From positions 1-43,052 of the forward strand of contig CAZEGI010000006.1 in assembly GCA_964512105.1 (NCBI GenBank): a stretch of 43,052 nt of DNA, in the 5' to 3' direction. Within the stretch, counting starts at the first letter, position 1. Each line of letters opens with the position of its first letter. Origin of the DNA: CAZEGI01 sp964512105. GTDB taxonomy: Archaea > Altiarchaeota > Altiarchaeia > IMC4 > CAZEGI01. The position numbers and the translations under genes were made by a program. Below, piece by piece: positions 41,251 to 43,052 of this stretch. The notes below the pieces were generated by a model. It had not been told where the DNA came from. It did no database searches and was given only the letters and a program-made list of their open reading frames with translations.

Positions 41251-41304
41251 GTGATAGAATAGGAATACATGGTAAAATTTAAGTTTATACATGCATGATT
41301 AACC

Positions 41305-41973
41305 ATGGCGAATGATATTGGCAAAAGATGCGACTTTCACACGCATACTTTTTTCAGCGAGGGCGTTTTGTGCCCGACGGAACTGGTAAGGCGCGCGTTC
41401 GTGAAGGGCTACAAGGCAATCGCAATAACCGACCACGTGGATTTCACGAACCTTGAGCACGTGCTGAAATGCCAGCAGAAAATTAAAGGACAGATTCCAT
41501 GGGGCATTAAGGTTTACGTTGGTGTGGAATTGACGCACATACCAAAAAACAAAATCGCGGAACTCGCGAAAAAGGCAAAGGCGCTGAAAGCGGATTTGGT
41601 GGTGGTCCATGGCGAAACTCCTGTCGAGCCGGTGGAAGAAGGAACGAACAGGGAGGCGGTGAAGTGCAGGTATGTGGACATACTCGCACATCCGGGAAAA
41701 ATCACGGAGAAAAACGCAGAAACCGCAAGAAAAAACGACATTTACCTCGAGCTAAGCACGAGAAGAGGTCACTGCACGGGGAACGAGTGGGTTGCAAAAA
41801 TTGCAAAAAAAACCGGAGCGAAACTTCTGGTAAACACGGACGCTCACGAACCAGAGGATTTGGTAACGCAGGAAACTGCGTTGCAGGTCGCTCTGGATGC
41901 GGGTTTGGATGAGAACGAAGCATTAAAGGTGGTGAAAGACAATCCGATTCAATTCATGAAAAGGCTAAAATGA
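41305..41973 (+). CDS. PHP-domain phosphoesterase, possible histidinol phosphatase
   Basis: The 222-residue protein has the PHP metal site: DFHTHTFFSEG (H12, H14), ITDHVDF (H44), VVVHGE, LAHPGK and NTDAHEP. PHP proteins include histidinol-phosphate phosphatases and tRNA or DNA phosphoesterases. The stop codon overlaps the start of hisC (ATGA), and the two steps are consecutive in histidine synthesis. I therefore favour L-histidinol phosphatase, though archaeal PHP proteins are diverse and this is context-based. Confidence 0.82.
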   Translation: MANDIGKRCDFHTHTFFSEGVLCPTELVRRAFVKGYKAIAITDHVDFTNLEHVLKCQQKIKGQIPWGIKVYVGVELTHIPKNKIAELAKKAKALKADLVVVHGETPVEPVEEGTNREAVKCRYVDILAHPGKITEKNAETARKNDIYLELSTRRGHCTGNEWVAKIAKKTGAKLLVNTDAHEPEDLVTQETALQVALDAGLDENEALKVVKDNPIQFMKRLK

Positions 41974-43004
41974 ACCTGAAGGAAACGGTAAAGCCCTGGG
42001 TTTTCGGCCTGGACGAATACGTTCCGGGAAAAACCATAGAGGGCTGCATAAAGTTGGCATCGAACGAGAACAACTACGGACCTTCAATGAAGGTAGTGAA
42101 AGCGATTAGGGATAGTGCCGGGAAGGTTTATGTTTATCCTTATAGGTATCCTGAACTGAAGGAAAAAATAGCGCGTTATTGTAAGGTAAAGCCGGAAAAC
42201 GTAATCCTCGGGAACGGTTCCGATGAGCTCATGGATTTTGTGTTAAAGACGTTTCGGGGAAGAACCGCAAGCGTTTACCCGTCATATGCGGAATACGAAC
42301 TTGTTCCAAGGATTTATGACATTGAACCGGTGAGCGTTCCATTGGATAAGAATTTCAAATTTAATGTTAAAAATTTTATTAAAAAAATAAAAAATACGAA
42401 CATCTTGTTTCTGGGCAATCCGAACAACCCGACTGGGACTGTGATAAGTAAGGGAGATATCGAAAAAATTTTAAAAACTGAAAAAATCGTGGTGGTTGAC
42501 GAGGCATATGTCGAGTTTTACGGAAAAAGCGTGGTGGAACTTACAAAAAAGTACAACAACCTTATCGTGCTCAGGACGTTTGCGAAGGCGTTCGGGCTTG
42601 CGGGTTTGCGTGTCGGTTACATGATTGCGGATGCAAAAGTTATTGGGCTTATGGAGCGGATAAGGCCGCCGTTCAACGTGAATTCAATAGCGATAGAGGC
42701 CGCAGTGGCCGCGCTTGATGATGTTGCGTACATGAAAAAATGCGTTGAAAAAATCCGGAAGGATAGAAAAATTTTGTATAAGGAATTGGGTAAAAAATTT
42801 AAGGCGTATCCTTCCGAAGCGAATTTCCTGCTGGTCGATGTTTCACCCATGAGTGCGGATGGGTTTTACAGGAAACTTTTGGATAAGAAAATTATCGTGA
42901 GAAAGTTCGGCAAATTCAGCGGGTTTAGAGGAAATTTTGTAAGGATAAGCGTTGGTACTGAAAAAGAGAATGGAAAACTGATTCAAGCGGTCAGGGAAAT
43001 CTAA
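41970..43004 (+). CDS. hisC: Histidinol-phosphate aminotransferase
   Basis: The 344-residue fold-type I PLP enzyme converts imidazole-acetol phosphate plus glutamate to histidinol phosphate. Landmarks are LASNENNYGPS (29-39), YPYRYPELKEKIA, GNGSDELMD (81-89), NPNNPTGT (150-157), DEAYVEF (177-183) and TFAKAFGLAGLR with PLP Lys K206; a final Arg block, RNFVRISVG-like, is near the end. Related threonine-phosphate decarboxylases (CobD) share these motifs, but the PHP neighbour supports HisC. Its stop codon overlaps a convergent gene. Confidence 0.9.
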   Translation: MNLKETVKPWVFGLDEYVPGKTIEGCIKLASNENNYGPSMKVVKAIRDSAGKVYVYPYRYPELKEKIARYCKVKPENVILGNGSDELMDFVLKTFRGRTASVYPSYAEYELVPRIYDIEPVSVPLDKNFKFNVKNFIKKIKNTNILFLGNPNNPTGTVISKGDIEKILKTEKIVVVDEAYVEFYGKSVVELTKKYNNLIVLRTFAKAFGLAGLRVGYMIADAKVIGLMERIRPPFNVNSIAIEAAVAALDDVAYMKKCVEKIRKDRKILYKELGKKFKAYPSEANFLLVDVSPMSADGFYRKLLDKKIIVRKFGKFSGFRGNFVRISVGTEKENGKLIQAVREI

Positions 43005-43052
43005 CGCTTACGGATTTTTTGTGCTCTTTCAGGCCTTCCGCATCTGCAAGTT
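43001..43052 (-). CDS. C-terminal end of an unidentified gene (truncated by window)
   Basis: On the minus strand a frame open to the window edge ends TCRCGRPERAQKIRKR with TAG at 43003-43001, overlapping the hisC stop as CTAA, the same convergent arrangement as at 15050. The CxCG pair and basic tail would suit a small zinc-binding or RNA-binding protein. Only 16 codons are visible, so the call is tentative. Confidence 0.35.
   Translation of the reverse strand, partial: TCRCGRPERAQKIRKR

Overview
The window is archaeal. It encodes ribosomal protein S8e, prefoldin alpha, an archaeal-type threonyl-tRNA synthetase with its own N-terminal editing domain, the archaeal D-aminoacyl-tRNA deacylase DtdA, the archaeal pterin kinase MptE, O-phosphoseryl-tRNA synthetase (SepRS), KaiC/RAD55-type ATPases and FtsY. 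Promoters are TATA-type, many with the box about 24-27 nt before the ATG, which suggests leaderless transcripts. A tRNA-Pro gene carries a bulge-helix-bulge intron at position 37/38. SepRS points to a methanogen relative or one of the uncultured lineages with tRNA-dependent cysteine synthesis (Altiarchaea-like or DPANN-like). I cannot name the lineage from sequence alone. A 100-N gap shows this is a draft, probably metagenomic, scaffold.

Layout. 1-2072 (minus): roadblock/LC7 protein, KaiC ATPase and a Cys-rich lipoprotein. 2138-7681: S8e, GTP-type PEPCK, KsgA (minus), MptE, a second KaiC ATPase and its membrane neighbour, then an intrinsic terminator. 7756-13338: ThiL (minus), SepRS, a predicted zincin lipoprotein, an amino-acid permease and a membrane-anchored phospholipase-D-like protein (minus). 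13408-19626: a Thr/Ser-stalked surface protein broken by the N gap, DtdA (minus), a probably frameshifted orphan gene, ThrRS and a Cys-rich secreted protein. 19754-26535: a lytic-transglycosylase-like protein, RpiA, prefoldin alpha, a very long glutamate-dehydrogenase-like protein, FtsY and a polysaccharide deacetylase. 26536-26884 has no gene but holds two 79-nt direct repeats and hairpins. 26885-37806: a winged-helix regulator (minus) with a cluster of TCATGA sites, a six-gene MoxR/DUF58/vWA membrane operon, and a convergent beta-propeller surface protein. 37807-38330: the tRNA-Pro locus. 38331-43052: an orphan coiled-coil protein, RNase Z (minus), a PHP phosphoesterase and HisC.

Most genes are housekeeping, interrupted by long lineage-specific genes (15893, 19754, 22619, 38331), each with its own TATA box. 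The most unusual signal is a small structured repeat of about 58 nt. It has two hairpins joined by an ATCAAAA-type linker. It recurs at 26661-26719, 37875-37931 and 38019-38076, with a half copy at 19621-19649, and shows paired compensatory changes in its stems. One copy makes up nearly all of the tRNA-Pro intron. That tRNA gene is flanked by a duplicated 15-nt tRNA 5' end and a near-copy of its 3' end. The second system worth attention is the MoxR-vWA operon with its likely regulator and facing propeller protein.
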